From Yoonia sp. (GTDB lineage: Bacteria; Pseudomonadota; Alphaproteobacteria; Rhodobacterales; Rhodobacteraceae): a stretch of 62,587 bases of DNA. The DNA lies in NCBI RefSeq assembly GCF_017854415.1, contig NZ_JAFMHR010000002.1, forward strand, positions 1 through 62,587. The letters are read 5' to 3'. The notes beneath the pieces were generated by a model, which saw only the letters and a list, made by a program, of their open reading frames with translations, did not search any database and was not told where the DNA came from. Position numbers and translations under genes: made by a program. Shown one piece after another: positions 17,413-26,612 of this stretch; within the stretch, counting starts at the first letter, position 1; each line of letters begins with the position of its first letter.

Positions 17413-20400
17413 GTCAGTAATCCGGCAATCCGCGCACGGGCCGAATTGGATTTGGGCTGCCAGAGATTGCGATCAATCGCTTCTTGCAGGCGCTGGGCGA
17501 TCTCTTTGAGGGCAGGCGCATTTGCATCGGCGATAAACGCGCGGGTATCGTCGTCTTTGATGAATGCTTCTTCAACCAAATCGAAATGGTGGTTGCGCAC
17601 GGCACCTGTCGTAGCCGCAAAGGCAAAGAGATAGTCCACTGTTGCGGCAATTTCGAAGGCGCCTTTGTAGCCGTGCCTTTTAACGCCATCGATCCACTTT
17701 GGGTTCACTACGCGCGAGCGGACAACCCGTCCGATTTCATCATCCAAAGTGCGGATCACCGGTCGTTCGGGGCGTGAATGGTCGTTGTGATAGATGGGCC
17801 TGTCTTGACCTTGCAGTGTGCTGATCGCCGCCGCAGCACCGCCTTCAAATTGGTAGTAGTCGTCGCTGTCTAGAATGTCGTGTTCGCGGTTATCTTGGTT
17901 TTGCACGATGGCTTCGGTTTGCGAAAGGCGTGCCTCAAAAGCGTTGCGGGCTTTGTGGCCTTGCGCGCCTTTGCCGTAGGCGTAGCTGCCCCATTCCAGA
18001 TAGGCCTCTGCAAAGTCGGATTTATCCGCCCAGATGCGTTCGTCAATTAATGCCTGCAGGCCTGCGCCGTAAGCACCGGGTTTGGAACCAAAGACGCGGG
18101 TTTGGTCTTCGCCTGCCTGGGTACGTGCCGCGGCAGGGTTTAGATCGGCGGGCTCGTCAAGGTCTTGGACTGCGCGGGATGCTGAATCGACTAGGGCAAT
18201 CAACTGTGGGAATGCGTCACGGAAAAAGCCCGAGATGCGCAAGGTGACATCAACTCGAGGCCGTCCAAGAACCGATTGCGGCAAGATTTCAAATCCAGTG
18301 ACACGCCGGTTGGCGCTGTCCCATGTTGGTTTGACGCCCATCAGCGCGAGTGCCTGCGCGATGTCATCGCCGCCCGTGCGCATGTTGGCGGTCCCCCATG
18401 CTGTGATCAGCATGCTGCGCGGCCAGTCACCATGGTCTTGAAGGTGCTTTTCGATCAATAGGTTCGCCGATTTCCATCCTAGCGCCCAAGCCGTTGGGGT
18501 CGGGACCGCGCGGCTGTCGACCGAGAAAAAGTTGCGGCCAGTTGGCAACACGTCCAAACGCCCACGAGTTGGTGCACCTGATGGGCCGGGATGGACGAAC
18601 TTTCCGGCCAATCCAGTCAGCAAGGCGGTCCCTTCGGCAGAGCCACAAGTTTGGATTGTCGGCAAGATACGTTCGGCGATCTCTGCTGCAACCAGCGCGC
18701 TTTGCGGACCTATTGCAGGTGTTTCCCCGCTCACGATCCGCTGGCTGAGCGCTTCGAGTTTTTCAACGGTGTCGCCATTGCTGCGCCAATGGGTTTCATC
18801 CAGCAATGCATCCGGTTTTTCTGGTGCAGGTGCCGCGAGATCGCAATCAAGCGGGTCGATTGAAAGGCCAAGGTCTTTCGCCAAAGCACGCAACAAAGAG
18901 GCGTCTCGGCCTTTGCCTGCACCGCGTGGCACGCGCGCCAGAGCAATCGCCAGATCGCGTTCTTGTTCACCTGTCGGGGACTGCCCGAAAATGTGCAGAC
19001 CGTCGCGGATTTGCGCTTCTTTGAGCTCGCAAAGATACGCATCAAGTTTGCCCAGATCACCGTCGCTATCGCCCGTGAAGCCGGCGTCTTTGCCAAGGCC
19101 CGTCACATCCGAAAGCGACAAAATCTCTTTGCGTAAATGCGCGATGCGGCGTGGATCGACGCCTGCTGCCTCGTAATACTCATCAACCAATGCCTCGAGA
19201 TCGCGAAGCGGTCCGTAGCTTTCGGCGCGTGTTAGCGGCGGGGTGAGGTGGTCGATTATCACCGCGGATGCGCGCCGTTTGGCCTGCGTGCCTTCGCCGG
19301 GATCGTTCACGATGAAGGGGTAAAGATGTGGTGTGGGGCCAAAGACGGCCTCGGGCCAGCAGGTTTCTGACAATGCCACCGCTTTACCCGGTAACCATTC
19401 AAGGTTGCCGTGTTTGCCCATATGCACGATCGCGTCGGCACCCCAGTGGTGCCGCAGCCAGAAATAGAATGCCAGATAGTTGTGGGGCGGGACCAGATCG
19501 GGGGAATGGTAGGTTTCGGTTGGATCAACATTGTAGCCACGTGCAGGCTGTAGCCCGACGACCGCATTGCCGAAACGGTGGATGCTCAAGGCGAAACCTG
19601 TCCGTGGGGTGTCTGTCGGAGCCTCCGGCGGAGGTATTTTTGAACAGAAGAAGACGTCGTCTTCGGGTGCGCCCCAGCGCGATGTGATTTGTTCTTTGAC
19701 GTCCCAAGGCAGTGCGTCGAAGTGCTGTTTGTAGGCGTCTAAAGCGAAAAATTCGCCGCCCTCTTTTTCGGCGCGATCGGTGAGCCAGTTTGTTGGACCT
19801 GCCATCATTTGCGCCATCAAGGTGGCACTGTCGACTGGGGGTGTCACCGCATGGCCGCTGGATTTCAGCAAGTTGAGAACATGTACCGTTGCTGCAGGGG
19901 TGTCGAGGCCGACACCATTGGCCAGCCGCCCGTCTTTGTTGGGGTAGTTGGCAAGGATCAGGGCCGTCTTTTTGTCAGCAGCGGCAGTGTTGCGTAGATT
20001 AGCCCAGCCTTTGACCAACTGCGTCACAAAATCAACGCGGTCGCCGCGTGCTTGATATGTGGCGATGGGGCATTCGGTGGCTTCGTCAAAGAACGCTTCG
20101 CCTTTGAAGCTGACTGCACGGGACAGGATGCGCCCGTCGACCTCTGGCAAGGCCACATTCATGGCGATATCGCGCGCGGTCAGGCCGTGTAATCCATCGG
20201 CCCATGATGCTTCTGATGCGCCTGAAAGGATGACTTGAAAGATGGGGGCGTCGTTGCTGAGCAGCGGATTGGTTGGGCTGTCGTCGCCATCATGTGGGCT
20301 GCCCACTGCGAATGCGGTGCAGTTGAGGATTACATCGGGCGGTGCGGACGCGAAGATTTGATCAAGTGTGGCGGTGCTGACAGGGTCTTTGAGGCTGGCC

Positions 20401-21110
20401 ACGAAAATCGGCAAAGGGTTCAGGCCTGCGCGTGATAGACTGCGCACCATGCGGTTGATGGGGTTAAGACCGCCGCCTTGGACCAGTGCGCGGTAGAAAA
20501 CGATTGGCACGATTGGTGCGCCATCCGTCCAGCCCGCTTTGGCCGCGGACAGATCAGCGATGCCTGCGCCGGGCCAATAGACGCCTGCACGTAACAACGG
20601 GCTTGGTGCGCTTGGCTTTTCGCCACCATCAAGCATGGCCTTCGCGTAGGCCAGCATATTAGCGCTATTCTGCGGGCCGCCTTCGACCAGATAAGACCAC
20701 AGCGTGTCGTAGTCTTCGCCGCTGACGGTCGAGAGTTCGCGCAGTTCTTGATCGGGTTTGTCGTCGCCGGGCAATGCCGCAAAGGGGATGCCAGCCTCGC
20801 GCAAACGCGCTGCATATTGGACCAGTCCATATTTCCAATAGCCCGCGCCGCCCAATATGCGGGCAATCACCAACCGTGATTTTGTGGCGCAATCATCCAG
20901 ATGCAGATCAACCGACATCGGGTGGATCAAATGCATCATGTTTGCCAAGCGCAGGCTGGGTGGGGCCGTCATTTCTGATCGCGCCTCTGACAATGCTGCC
21001 AACTCGGTATCGGCCGCCGAGATAATCACAACATCGGCGGGGGTTTGCCCCAGATCGACCGGTTCGGTGCCGTCAGAAATCGCACCGGGTGTTGCGGCTA
21101 GCAGGTGCAT
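17409..21110 (-). CDS. cobN: Aerobic cobaltochelatase subunit CobN
   Basis: 1233 residues, the size of CobN, the large subunit of the CobNST complex that inserts cobalt into hydrogenobyrinic acid a,c-diamide using ATP. Recognisable blocks are FYRALVQGGGLNP, IHRFGNAVVGLQPARGYNVDP, HMGKHGNLEWLPGK and NLLIEKH. A short Pro-rich stretch (FFCSKIPPPEAP) just before the RFGN block is encoded by a copy of a dispersed intergenic repeat and looks like an insertion relative to the family pattern. CobS and CobT are not in the window. The gene stands alone on the minus strand, divergent from a 54-residue ORF, with its stop overlapping the opposing lipoprotein gene. Confidence 0.93.
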   Translation of the reverse strand: MHLLAATPGAISDGTEPVDLGQTPADVVIISAADTELAALSEARSEMTAPPSLRLANMMHLIHPMSVDLHLDDCATKSRLVIARILGGAGYWKYGLVQYAARLREAGIPFAALPGDDKPDQELRELSTVSGEDYDTLWSYLVEGGPQNSANMLAYAKAMLDGGEKPSAPSPLLRAGVYWPGAGIADLSAAKAGWTDGAPIVPIVFYRALVQGGGLNPINRMVRSLSRAGLNPLPIFVASLKDPVSTATLDQIFASAPPDVILNCTAFAVGSPHDGDDSPTNPLLSNDAPIFQVILSGASEASWADGLHGLTARDIAMNVALPEVDGRILSRAVSFKGEAFFDEATECPIATYQARGDRVDFVTQLVKGWANLRNTAAADKKTALILANYPNKDGRLANGVGLDTPAATVHVLNLLKSSGHAVTPPVDSATLMAQMMAGPTNWLTDRAEKEGGEFFALDAYKQHFDALPWDVKEQITSRWGAPEDDVFFCSKIPPPEAPTDTPRTGFALSIHRFGNAVVGLQPARGYNVDPTETYHSPDLVPPHNYLAFYFWLRHHWGADAIVHMGKHGNLEWLPGKAVALSETCWPEAVFGPTPHLYPFIVNDPGEGTQAKRRASAVIIDHLTPPLTRAESYGPLRDLEALVDEYYEAAGVDPRRIAHLRKEILSLSDVTGLGKDAGFTGDSDGDLGKLDAYLCELKEAQIRDGLHIFGQSPTGEQERDLAIALARVPRGAGKGRDASLLRALAKDLGLSIDPLDCDLAAPAPEKPDALLDETHWRSNGDTVEKLEALSQRIVSGETPAIGPQSALVAAEIAERILPTIQTCGSAEGTALLTGLAGKFVHPGPSGAPTRGRLDVLPTGRNFFSVDSRAVPTPTAWALGWKSANLLIEKHLQDHGDWPRSMLITAWGTANMRTGGDDIAQALALMGVKPTWDSANRRVTGFEILPQSVLGRPRVDVTLRISGFFRDAFPQLIALVDSASRAVQDLDEPADLNPAAARTQAGEDQTRVFGSKPGAYGAGLQALIDERIWADKSDFAEAYLEWGSYAYGKGAQGHKARNAFEARLSQTEAIVQNQDNREHDILDSDDYYQFEGGAAAAISTLQGQDRPIYHNDHSRPERPVIRTLDDEIGRVVRSRVVNPKWIDGVKRHGYKGAFEIAATVDYLFAFAATTGAVRNHHFDLVEEAFIKDDDTRAFIADANAPALKEIAQRLQEAIDRNLWQPKSNSARARIAGLLT
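19617..19653 (+). repeat. Dispersed GC hairpin/AAGAAG repeat inside cobN
   Basis: CCTCC-GGC-GGAGG stem, then TATTTTTG and AGAAGAAG, the same order as the intergenic copies at 26571, 42536 and 45879. It lies antisense to cobN and is read through as codons for FFCSKIPPPEAP. It is the only copy within a coding region that I found. Confidence 0.7.
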
Positions 21111-21157
21111 TGGCGAAACCCTCGTGCTAAAGAGCGGCCAAACATAAGGTTACGACC

Positions 21158-21322
21158 ATGGATTATAAAGCTACAGGAGCGGCGACATTGGGTAAGAATG
21201 CACCGAGACATAACGAACACAATGCCCACGGCAGCACCAAAAAACCATTTGGTCAGCGCCCCAGCAAAGAAGAATTGTTGGCGCGGATGAAAGCGGCGGC
21301 TGAGGCCAAAAAGGAAGAGTAA
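21158..21322 (+). CDS. Small conserved-looking hypothetical protein (54 residues)
   Basis: Too short for the ORF track. ATG with AAGG eight bases upstream, 54 codons, then TAA. The product is charged, low in hydrophobic residues and carries MDYKATGAATLGKNAP near the start and RPSKEELLARMKAAAEAK at the end, the latter a likely amphipathic helix. I recall similar short proteins annotated as hypothetical in rhodobacteria but cannot confirm it. It runs opposite to cobN and ends three bases from the end of the opposing acetyltransferase gene, filling the gap neatly, which supports a real gene. Confidence 0.55.
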   Translation: MDYKATGAATLGKNAPRHNEHNAHGSTKKPFGQRPSKEELLARMKAAAEAKKEE

Positions 21323-21324
21323 GT

Positions 21325-21774
21325 TCACAGCTTCTTTTCCATGAAAAGAGAGCTGTTTGCTTCTGCGTAGTCGCCAAAGACACCGCAGTCTTCAAATCCA
21401 AATCTGCGATAAAGCCTATGGGCTGCATGCAGTACATTGCCTGTTTCAAGCTTGATCACGGTCAAACCATCTGCGCGCGCTTGATCTTCGATCTGGCGCA
21501 GGATGGCGTCGGCGACACCTTTGCCGCGGGCGTTCTCTGCGACGAACATTGATTTCACTTCACCGTAGCCGTTATTGATCTTCAGCGCGCCAGTGCCGCA
21601 AAGGTCCTTGCCGATCCTTGCGGCAAAGAAATGAATGCTGGGGTCAACCAGATCAGCGATGTCGAGATAGAAGTTATCCTCCGGCGCAAACTGGCTTTCC
21701 ATCAAAGCATGACTTTGCTTTAGCAGCGCCGTGGCCTGCGGGTGGTGAGGATCTGTTTTCTCGACGATGATCAT
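21325..21774 (-). CDS. GNAT family N-acetyltransferase
   Basis: 149 residues. The acetyl-CoA motif A is VKSMFVAENARGKGVADAIL (residues about 73-92), followed by ARADGLTVIKLETG and a C-terminal YRRFGFEDCG, standard for GNAT enzymes. The acceptor is unknown; small-molecule or peptide amines are typical. It lies seven bases downstream of the cobW stop, so it is probably cotranscribed with cobW, although a functional tie to cobalamin is not evident. Confidence 0.8.
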   Translation of the reverse strand: MIIVEKTDPHHPQATALLKQSHALMESQFAPEDNFYLDIADLVDPSIHFFAARIGKDLCGTGALKINNGYGEVKSMFVAENARGKGVADAILRQIEDQARADGLTVIKLETGNVLHAAHRLYRRFGFEDCGVFGDYAEANSSLFMEKKL

Positions 21775-21781
21775 CTTGCAA

Positions 21782-22846
21782 TTAGGCTTGCAGGGCGGCG
21801 GTGATTGCGGCGTGATCCAGTCCGGCTTCGCCGATCACAACGAGCCGCGTTGTGCGCGGCGCATCGCCAAAGGGCTGGTCGAAATAGGTGTCAACGCGTG
21901 GGCCCACGGCCTGTAGGGTCAAACGCATCGGCTTGCCTTCGATTGCGACAAATCCTTTGAGCCGCAGAATGTTGTTGGCGCGGATCACGTCTGCGACTTG
22001 CGCGGCGAAGGCCGCCGCATCCGCGATTTCGCCGCGATTGACGATGAAGCTCTCGAACTCGTCATGACCATGCTCGTGGGCGTGATCATGGTGATCGTCT
22101 TCGTCGTCATCATGGTGATGGTGGTGATGCACCTCGTGGCGGGCCTCAAGATCGCTTTCGGCACCGATGCCTTGGCCCAGTAAAATATCAATAGGCAGCG
22201 CACCCATAGAGGTTTTGACGACTTGTACGCCAGCGCGCGATTCCGATTTAAGACGGGTGGTCAACGCGTCAGCCTCTGCCGGATCAAGTAGGTCGATTTT
22301 ATTCACAACGATCATATCGGCGCAGGCGATCTGGTCCTCGAACAACTCTGACAATGGCGTCTCGTGGTCCAGATTTTCGTCCTGCGCGCGCTGGGCGTCG
22401 ACCGCCGCAACGTTATGCGCAAACTGCCCATCATGAACGGCGCGGCCATCCACAACGGTCACAACACCGTCGACAGTCACTTTGGTCGAAATGCCTGGCC
22501 AGTTGAACGCGCGCACAAGTGGTTGCGGGAGGGCCAAACCGGATGTTTCGATCACAATGTGATCTGGTTTTGGGTCGCGCGCCAGCAAGGCTTCCATCGT
22601 AGGAATGAAATCATCGGCAACGGTGCAGCAAATGCAGCCGTTGGACAGCTCGACGATATCGTCTTCTGTGCAAACCTCTGCGCCGCAACCCTTCAGGATA
22701 TCCCCGTCCACGCCCAGATCGCCGAATTCGTTGATGATCAGCGCGATCTTCTTGCCCTGTGCGTTTTGTAGCATGTGGCGGATCAGCGTCGTTTTACCAG
22801 CGCCAAGAAAGCCGGTGACAACGGTAGCGGGGATTTTAGCGGCCAT
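21782..22846 (-). CDS. cobW: CobW-type G3E GTPase
   Basis: About 354 residues. P-loop GFLGAGKTT at 12-20, the zinc/metal site GCICC at 70-74 and the NKIDL guanine-binding motif. A His/Asp-rich linker with a run of six histidines precedes the C-terminal CobW domain. G3E GTPases deliver metals; CobW is proposed to supply cobalt to CobNST. The ORF track starts 22 codons early; the ATG giving MAAKIPATVV is preferred because family members begin shortly before the P-loop. A zinc chaperone is the main alternative, but the cobalamin neighbourhood favours cobalt. It is divergent from smc across about 267 bases. Confidence 0.85.
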   Translation of the reverse strand: MAAKIPATVVTGFLGAGKTTLIRHMLQNAQGKKIALIINEFGDLGVDGDILKGCGAEVCTEDDIVELSNGCICCTVADDFIPTMEALLARDPKPDHIVIETSGLALPQPLVRAFNWPGISTKVTVDGVVTVVDGRAVHDGQFAHNVAAVDAQRAQDENLDHETPLSELFEDQIACADMIVVNKIDLLDPAEADALTTRLKSESRAGVQVVKTSMGALPIDILLGQGIGAESDLEARHEVHHHHHHDDDEDDHHDHAHEHGHDEFESFIVNRGEIADAAAFAAQVADVIRANNILRLKGFVAIEGKPMRLTLQAVGPRVDTYFDQPFGDAPRTTRLVVIGEAGLDHAAITAALQA

Positions 22847-23113
22847 GAAGAGTGTCCAGTTCAAAAAGGTTAGAATCGTGGGATAAGCAGGTTTGCGCAG
22901 AGACCTATTCAATCAAGCGCCCAGCTTCAATAACCCGTCATGCTGCAGTCGCCGCAGCGTCCAGCGGCAATTCCCCGCACGAAACCGCCCTAAACCGCAA
23001 TATCTTGTGGATAACTAGCCCAATTCCGCCACATACGGGGGCTGCCCGTTGACAGCTACCGTGACGCAGGGCGATGCTTTTGAACCTTTAGGAATCACTT
23101 GGGACAATTGTAG

Positions 23114-26100
23114 GTGCGCTTTAGCAAACTGCGACTGAACGGCTTCAAAAGCTTTGTGGACCCCACCGATCTGATCATCACCGATGGTTTGACGGGCGTT
23201 GTGGGCCCAAACGGCTGTGGAAAATCCAATCTGCTAGAGGCGCTGCGCTGGGTCATGGGCGAAAACCGTCCGACGGCAATGCGCGGCGGCGGCATGGAGG
23301 ACGTGATTTTTGCCGGAACGGCCACGCGGCCTGCGCGCAACTTTGCCGAAGTGTCACTGGTCATCGACAATGGTGAGCGGCTCGCCCCTGCCGCGTTCAA
23401 CGACAATGATAACCTTGAGATCACGCGCCGGATCACGCGTGATGCGGGGTCTGCCTTTAAAGTAGGGACCAAGGACGTCCGTGCCCGCGACGTCCAGATG
23501 TTGTTCGCCGATGCATCAACCGGTGCGCATTCACCTGCGCTGGTCCGGCAAGGCCAGATTTCTGAATTGATCAACGCAAAGCCAAAATCGCGCCGCCGGA
23601 TTTTGGAAGAAGCTGCGGGAATTTCAGGTCTGTATCAACGCCGCCATGAGGCCGAGTTGAAGCTGAAGGGTGCGGAATCAAACCTCACGCGCGTTGATGA
23701 TGTGATTGAGCAATTGGCAGCGCAACTGGCGCAGTTGGCGAGGCAGGCAAAGCAAGCAGCACGCTACCGTGAAATCGGTGAAAAGCTACGCAAGGCCGAA
23801 GGATTGCTGTTGTTTCGCCGCTGGAAAGAGGCGGACGAGGCTTTGTTGGCTGCTGCTAACCAGTTACGCGAACGCACGACAGCGGCTGGTGCGGCCGAAA
23901 AGGCGGCCCGTGAAGCCGCCAAAGCGCGGGCTGTGGCTGAGGACGCATTGCCAGCTTTGCGCGAGGAAGAAGCGATTGCTGCCGCTGTCTTGCAGCGTCT
24001 GCAGGTCCAGCGCGATACGTTGAAAGATCAAGAAATTCGCGCCCGCGAGATGATTGAAACATTGCGCGCTCGCATTGATCAACTGACCCGCGATATGGAC
24101 CGTGAAAGTGGTTTGAACAAAGACGCGCACGAAACAATTGAGCGTCTAGAATGGGAAGCCCGCGAAATCGGGAAAGCCGGCGCAGGCCATGACGGCCGAC
24201 TGGAAGAGGCCCAAGTTGGCGCACGTGAAGCTGCTGGCGTTTTGCAACAACGCGAAGCGGATTTGGCACAACTAACAGAAGACGTCGCCCGACTGGCCGC
24301 GCGCCACCAATCTGCGCAGCGTTTGCTTGAAGATAACCGTACGACAATGACGAAAAGTGAAGCAGAAGCTGTGCGCGCTAAGGCTGCGATGGCTGATGCT
24401 GCTGCAGCGCTTGCCAAAGCCGAAGCTGATTTTGTAACGGCAGGTGAGGCTGAAACAGCGGCCGTCGCCGCTGCCGAGGCCGCAGATGCGGCACTGATTG
24501 CGGCAGAAACGAAACGCGCCGATACCCAGTCACGCGAAAGCGATGCCCGCGCTTTGCGGTCGGCTGCCGAAGGCGAAGCCAATGCGCTGCGTGCCGAAGT
24601 GTCTGCCTTGGCTAAACTGGTTGAACGCGACACGGCCGAAGGCGGGCAGGTTCTTGATCTGCTGCGTGTGCAGGGTGGTTATGAAAAGGCGCTAGGTGCT
24701 GCGTTGGCCGATGATCTGCGCGCGCCAGCTGTTGACGCAAGTGCGAAATCAGGCTGGGCGATGCTGCCCGGATATAAAGCTGCGCAAACCTTGCCCGAAG
24801 GGGTGAAGGCGTTAACAAACTACGTGACAGTGCCGGAAGTGTTGGCGCGCCGGATGAGCCAAGTTGGCCTTGTGGATGCCGAGGACGGCCCGCGCCTTCA
24901 AGCTGACCTTAAGCCCGGACAGCGGCTTGTCTCTGTTGACGGTGATTTGTGGCGTTGGGACGGGTTCCGTGCGGGTGCCGAAGATGCGCCCTCTGCAGCG
25001 GCATTGCGGTTGCAGCAGCTGAACCGCTTGACCGAACTCAAGCGTGACTTGGAAGAGATTTCAGCGACGGCCCAAGGTGCTGCTCAAGCGCACGAGACGC
25101 TGACTGCGATGCTCAAAACGCAATCCGAAGCGGATCATGCCGCCCGTCAGGCCCGCCGGAATGCCGATGGTGCAGTGGCAGATGCCAACCGTGCGGCGAG
25201 CCGCGCAGAGGCAGATCGTAACCTTTCGGAAGGCAAATTGGAAAGCTTTGGCTTGGCGGTGAAACGCCATGAGGAAGAAGCGTTGGGTGCACGCCGCGCT
25301 TTGGTTGAGGCTGAAAAAGCGGTTGCGGCGCTGGGCGATCTTGGGACGGCCCGTGCCGCTGTTGAAGATGTAAAAATGACCGTAGAGGCCGCGCGCATCA
25401 CGATGATGTCGCGAAGGTCAGCGCATGATGAAGTGCGCCGCGAAGGCGAAGCACGGCTAAAGCGTAGCCAAGAAATCACGAAAGAAGTCAGCGGCTGGAA
25501 GCACCGCCTTGAGACGGCCAGCAAGCGCACCGCTGAATTGGCCGAACGCAAAGATGCTTCGCAGGCCGAACTGACAGAGGCGTCAGCCGCGCCAGAGGAA
25601 ATTGCCGCCAAGCGCGCCGAACTCGCAGATGCAATTGACGAGGCTGAAATCAGACGACAGGCATCGTCCGATAAACTAGTGGTGGCGGATACTGCTTTGC
25701 GTGATGCAGGGCATTTAGAACGTGACGCAGAGCGGCTTGCCTCGGAAGCACGCGAAGCCCGTGCGCGGTCGGAGGCGCGTGCAGATGCTGCTCGCGAAAC
25801 TGTCGCTTATGCGGCAGAACGGATCATTGAAGCGCAAGAGGTAGCCCCTGAAAAACTGCTCGAGACGCTTGATATAGACGCTAGTCAAATGCCTGCCTCT
25901 GATATCGTTGAAGGGCAAGTCAACGCGCTGAAGCGGCAGCGCGACAGTCTGGGTGCCGTGAATTTACGTGCCGAAGAAGATGCCAAAGACGTGCAGGTCG
26001 AGCACGATGGATTGGTATCCGAAAAGATCGATCTTGAGGCGGCGATTGCTGCTTTGCGCTCTGGTATTGCTGGTTTGAACAAAGAAGGCCGTGAGCGGCT

Positions 26101-26569
26101 TTTGACTGCGTTTGAGCAGGTAAACGATAACTTTGGCCTGCTGTTTACACATTTGTTCGGTGGTGGTGAGGCCAAGCTGGTCTTGGTCGAATCCGATGAC
26201 CCGCTGGAAGCCGGACTTGAGATTATGTGCCAGCCGCCAGGTAAAAAGCTCAGCACGCTTTCGCTCTTGTCTGGTGGTGAGCAGACACTGACCGCCATGG
26301 CGCTGATCTTTGCGGTGTTCTTGGCAAACCCCGCGCCGATCTGTGTGTTGGACGAGGTTGACGCACCTTTGGACGACGCCAACGTCACCCGCTTTTGTGA
26401 TCTGCTGGACGAAATGACCCGCCGGACTGAAACGCGGTTCCTGATCATCACGCACCATGCCGTCACCATGAGCCGTATGGACCGGCTGTTTGGTGTCACG
26501 ATGGGCGAACAGGGCGTGTCGCAGTTGGTGTCGGTTGATCTGAAACGTGCGGCGGCGATGGTGGCCTAG
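23114..26569 (+). CDS. smc: Chromosome segregation ATPase SMC
   Basis: 1151 residues, usual for bacterial SMC. N-terminal Walker A GPNGCGKSNLL at 31-41, long Ala/Glu/Arg-rich coiled coils (about 170-490 and 640-960), a hinge near 500-620 with VLDLLRVQGGYEKALGAAL, and the C-terminal head with the ABC signature LLSGGEQTLTA and Walker B VLDEVDAPLDDAN. SMC dimers with ScpAB compact and align replicated chromosomes; scpA and scpB are not nearby. It uses a GTG start with no strong Shine-Dalgarno sequence. The strong Ala bias of the coils produces long antisense open frames, which were ignored. Confidence 0.95.
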   Translation: MRFSKLRLNGFKSFVDPTDLIITDGLTGVVGPNGCGKSNLLEALRWVMGENRPTAMRGGGMEDVIFAGTATRPARNFAEVSLVIDNGERLAPAAFNDNDNLEITRRITRDAGSAFKVGTKDVRARDVQMLFADASTGAHSPALVRQGQISELINAKPKSRRRILEEAAGISGLYQRRHEAELKLKGAESNLTRVDDVIEQLAAQLAQLARQAKQAARYREIGEKLRKAEGLLLFRRWKEADEALLAAANQLRERTTAAGAAEKAAREAAKARAVAEDALPALREEEAIAAAVLQRLQVQRDTLKDQEIRAREMIETLRARIDQLTRDMDRESGLNKDAHETIERLEWEAREIGKAGAGHDGRLEEAQVGAREAAGVLQQREADLAQLTEDVARLAARHQSAQRLLEDNRTTMTKSEAEAVRAKAAMADAAAALAKAEADFVTAGEAETAAVAAAEAADAALIAAETKRADTQSRESDARALRSAAEGEANALRAEVSALAKLVERDTAEGGQVLDLLRVQGGYEKALGAALADDLRAPAVDASAKSGWAMLPGYKAAQTLPEGVKALTNYVTVPEVLARRMSQVGLVDAEDGPRLQADLKPGQRLVSVDGDLWRWDGFRAGAEDAPSAAALRLQQLNRLTELKRDLEEISATAQGAAQAHETLTAMLKTQSEADHAARQARRNADGAVADANRAASRAEADRNLSEGKLESFGLAVKRHEEEALGARRALVEAEKAVAALGDLGTARAAVEDVKMTVEAARITMMSRRSAHDEVRREGEARLKRSQEITKEVSGWKHRLETASKRTAELAERKDASQAELTEASAAPEEIAAKRAELADAIDEAEIRRQASSDKLVVADTALRDAGHLERDAERLASEAREARARSEARADAARETVAYAAERIIEAQEVAPEKLLETLDIDASQMPASDIVEGQVNALKRQRDSLGAVNLRAEEDAKDVQVEHDGLVSEKIDLEAAIAALRSGIAGLNKEGRERLLTAFEQVNDNFGLLFTHLFGGGEAKLVLVESDDPLEAGLEIMCQPPGKKLSTLSLLSGGEQTLTAMALIFAVFLANPAPICVLDEVDAPLDDANVTRFCDLLDEMTRRTETRFLIITHHAVTMSRMDRLFGVTMGEQGVSQLVSVDLKRAAAMVA

Positions 26570-26570
26570 G

Positions 26571-26609
26571 GCCGGAGCCTCCGGCGGGGATATTTAGGCT
26601 CTGAAGAAC
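26571..26609 (+). repeat. Dispersed GC hairpin/AAGAAC repeat after smc
   Basis: GGAGCCTCCGGCGGGGATATTT then CTGAAGAAC, starting one base after the smc stop codon. CCTCC/GGGG can pair and is followed by a short T-rich stretch, so it may act as the smc terminator and also separate it from the opposing dipeptidase gene. Confidence 0.6.
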
Positions 26610-26612
26610 AGT

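Noticed and set aside
21985-22203. ORFs opposite the CobW His-rich linker that look like Val/Met/Ile membrane segments
   Set aside because: Same artefact of reversed histidine codons.
25885-26499. 204-residue and other long minus-strand ORFs inside smc
   Set aside because: Antisense to the SMC C-terminal head with its intact Walker B and ABC signature; low-complexity Ser/Arg content is typical of shadow frames.
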